Shown one piece after another: positions 40,886-42,179 of a stretch of DNA of 42,179 nucleotides. Under the pieces are notes generated by a model. The model was not told the origin of the DNA and did no database searches. It saw only the letters and a program-made list of their open reading frames with translations. The stretch is from CALJTV01 sp034435835. Its GTDB lineage: Bacteria; Chloroflexota; Dehalococcoidia; GIF9; UBA5629. Each line of letters starts with the position of its first letter. Positions within the stretch are counted from its first letter, which is position 1. The position numbers and the translations under genes were made by a program. Where the stretch lies: NCBI GenBank assembly GCA_034435835.1, contig DAOTWF010000008.1, forward strand, positions 1 to 42,179, in the 5' to 3' direction.

Positions 40886-40914
40886 TTTACATTTAGGGAT
40901 AACGATGCTATACT
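40886..40914 (+). promoter_or_regulatory. Promoter of the PKD lipoprotein gene
   Basis: TTTACA (40886-40891), 17-bp spacer, TATACT (40909-40914) with a TGC extension. One of the best sigma-70-like promoters in the window; start predicted near 40921. Confidence 0.65.
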
Positions 40915-40921
40915 TGGGGTA

Positions 40922-40946
40922 GCCTGCCTGAAGAACTGTGGCAGGC
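40922..40946 (+). other. Hairpin at the predicted mRNA 5' end
   Basis: GCCTGCC and GGCAGGC (7 bp) with an 11-base loop begin at the predicted transcription start of the lipoprotein mRNA. A 5'-terminal hairpin of this kind can protect RNA from decay. There is no T-tract after it. Confidence 0.45.
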
Positions 40947-40970
40947 ATTGAAAGAAAAGGGGGTCTAAAT

Positions 40971-42128
40971 ATGGGGGTAAAAAGGGGCGGACTGCCTTTT
41001 GTTATAGCCATTGTAGGTGTGTTGCTGGTGCTGCTGGTAGCGTGCGGTCCCAAGCCAGCGACGCCACCTGCTGTGCCGCCGACCGCGACAGTGGGCAATC
41101 AGCCGCCGGTGATCTCGAGGCTGGCAGCAGCGCAGCCACAGGTCTACCCCGGGGGGACGGTGCAAATACAGTGCGATGCTGCCGACCCGGACGGTGACCA
41201 GGTAAGTTTTGAATGGGCTTGCACCGGCGGCGATTTCAGCGGTGCCGGTCCCATAGTGGTATGGAGGGCACCTTCGAAGTACGGGGTCTATACCATAGTA
41301 GTAACGGTGAAGGACGGCAAGGGCGCCTCAACACAGCAAAGCCTCAACATGTCAGTAACGGCTAACCAGGCACCGGTAATCCAGAGTCTCGAGGCTAATC
41401 CTTCAGGGGTAATTTATGGTGGCAGTGCGGTGATTACCTGTATCGCCTCTGACCCCGACGGCGATGTGGTGAGGTATAGCTGGTCAGCCAGCGAGGGCAC
41501 CATCACCGGTACGGGTAACAAGGTCACCTGGATGGCGCCGAACCGGGGCGGAAACTACAACATAACGGTCATCGTAAGCGACGGCAAAGGCGGAGAGACC
41601 AAAGGGAACGTTATGGTCACGGTGTCGGCGGCGGTGAAGACGGTTACCATGCGTCTGGTGGCCGAGGAGACGGGCACCGTTGACTCCGACGGCGATAAGG
41701 ACAATTCCAGGATGCTTGCTGGTGACGACGATAAGAATGTGGGCTACTGTGCCTATTTCAGTTTTGATGTCTGGGCGCTGCACGGAAAGAACATACAGAA
41801 TGCCAGTCTGAAGTTCACCACCAAGGCGGTGGCGGGCGACCCGTTTTCCAGCACCACTGGTCTTGCCGGGCTGCAGTTGTGGAAGGTGACCTACGGAGAC
41901 AAGCTACCCAGGTTCCACTATACCGGCAGCAGGCTGACCGGCGCCAGCGCTATCCTTAACAACCCGCCGGCTGTGGTGGATGTGACCTACGAGATAAAGG
42001 CGGTCACCGCAGCAGCAGCCACCCGCTTTCAAGTGGAGGCGCTGTTCCAGAAGGTGACTAACGGCAATAATATCGCCGAGTTTATCGAGTGGTCCAACGT
42101 CGTCCTCGAGGTCACATACTCAGACTGA
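40971..42128 (+). CDS. PKD/Ig-like domain lipoprotein
   Basis: Surface lipoprotein of about 385 residues. The signal peptide ends in lipobox LVAC (22-25), so C25 should be lipidated. A Pro/Thr-rich linker is followed by two PKD/Ig-like domains (about 45-130 and 135-220) sharing DPDGD, PxxYGxYTIxVxVxDGKG-type strands and a NQxPVI opening. The C-terminal region (about 225-385) holds a DSDGDKD acidic loop, possibly Ca2+-binding, and a beta-rich DNRLR-like domain of unknown role. GGGGG lies before ATG 40971, which gives the correct signal peptide. A cell-surface adhesion or scaffold role is likely, but no ligand is evident. Confidence 0.85.
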   Translation: MGVKRGGLPFVIAIVGVLLVLLVACGPKPATPPAVPPTATVGNQPPVISRLAAAQPQVYPGGTVQIQCDAADPDGDQVSFEWACTGGDFSGAGPIVVWRAPSKYGVYTIVVTVKDGKGASTQQSLNMSVTANQAPVIQSLEANPSGVIYGGSAVITCIASDPDGDVVRYSWSASEGTITGTGNKVTWMAPNRGGNYNITVIVSDGKGGETKGNVMVTVSAAVKTVTMRLVAEETGTVDSDGDKDNSRMLAGDDDKNVGYCAYFSFDVWALHGKNIQNASLKFTTKAVAGDPFSSTTGLAGLQLWKVTYGDKLPRFHYTGSRLTGASAILNNPPAVVDVTYEIKAVTAAAATRFQVEALFQKVTNGNNIAEFIEWSNVVLEVTYSD

Positions 42129-42179
42129 TTCTAACGCTCAATGAGCTTGCTTCAAAAACGGGGCGGTCTACCGAAAGAC

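Noticed and set aside
1..42179. CRISPR arrays, tRNA/rRNA genes, insertion sequences, prophage
   Set aside because: No regularly spaced repeats, no tRNA-like cloverleaf or TTCGAATC-type arm, and no transposase or phage structural gene was seen.

Overview
This is a gene-dense, moderately GC-rich bacterial chromosome segment with about 34 genes or gene remnants. The content fits Chloroflexota, most likely Dehalococcoidia-like: a short bacterial Elp3, a secreted DUF2680-type protein, a DUF4405 membrane protein, a PKD-domain lipoprotein, a PaaK-like ligase with an altered P-loop and a complete Opp/Dpp transporter. SecA, ValS, PolX and CoaX are bacterial in type. The lineage is inferred from gene content only; there is no rRNA or tRNA gene in the window.

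Layout. Bases 1-3061: a terminator, then a 7TM-GAF-GAF-GGDEF-HD-GYP signalling protein. 3180-5269: a divergent pair, a Trm9/ALKBH8-like tRNA methyltransferase and Elp3, which together look like a two-gene wobble-uridine modification module. 5295-10998 (minus): a five-gene peptide ABC transporter operon; a radical SAM protein lies just upstream of it. 12377-13604: a HAD-like hydrolase and a nitroreductase. 13615-16991 (minus): a glycolytic operon of a LacD-like aldolase, pyruvate kinase and a PfkB-family sugar-phosphate kinase. 17204-27143 (plus): a PaaK-like ligase, a CorA transporter, a queuosine-precursor transporter, a Mut7-C protein, NAD(P)HX repair (NnrE-NnrD), CoaX, CoaBC and ValS. 27133-31044 (minus): two small acidic paralogues, PolX, an MBL-fold hydrolase and an unknown protein. 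31056-33731 (minus): an AT-richer, decaying restriction-modification island (EVE-like domain, PD-(D/E)XK nuclease, split DNA methyltransferase, a frameshifted C-terminal remnant) beside an orphan HicB. 33943-37493 (minus): secA and prs. 37628-42128: endonuclease III, the DUF2680-like secreted protein, the DUF4405 protein, glyA and the PKD lipoprotein.

Working together: Elp3 plus the methyltransferase predicts cm5U/mcm5U-type wobble modification, and the YhhQ transporter adds salvage for another wobble modification (queuosine). NnrDE, CoaX and CoaBC form a cofactor block cotranscribed with or beside valS. The most novel-looking points are the Elp3/Trm9-like pair, the pair of 77-residue acidic paralogues tied to polX, the multiply damaged restriction island, a perfect 15-bp palindrome inside the iron-sulfur region of nth, and a valS leader with mutually exclusive pairings.
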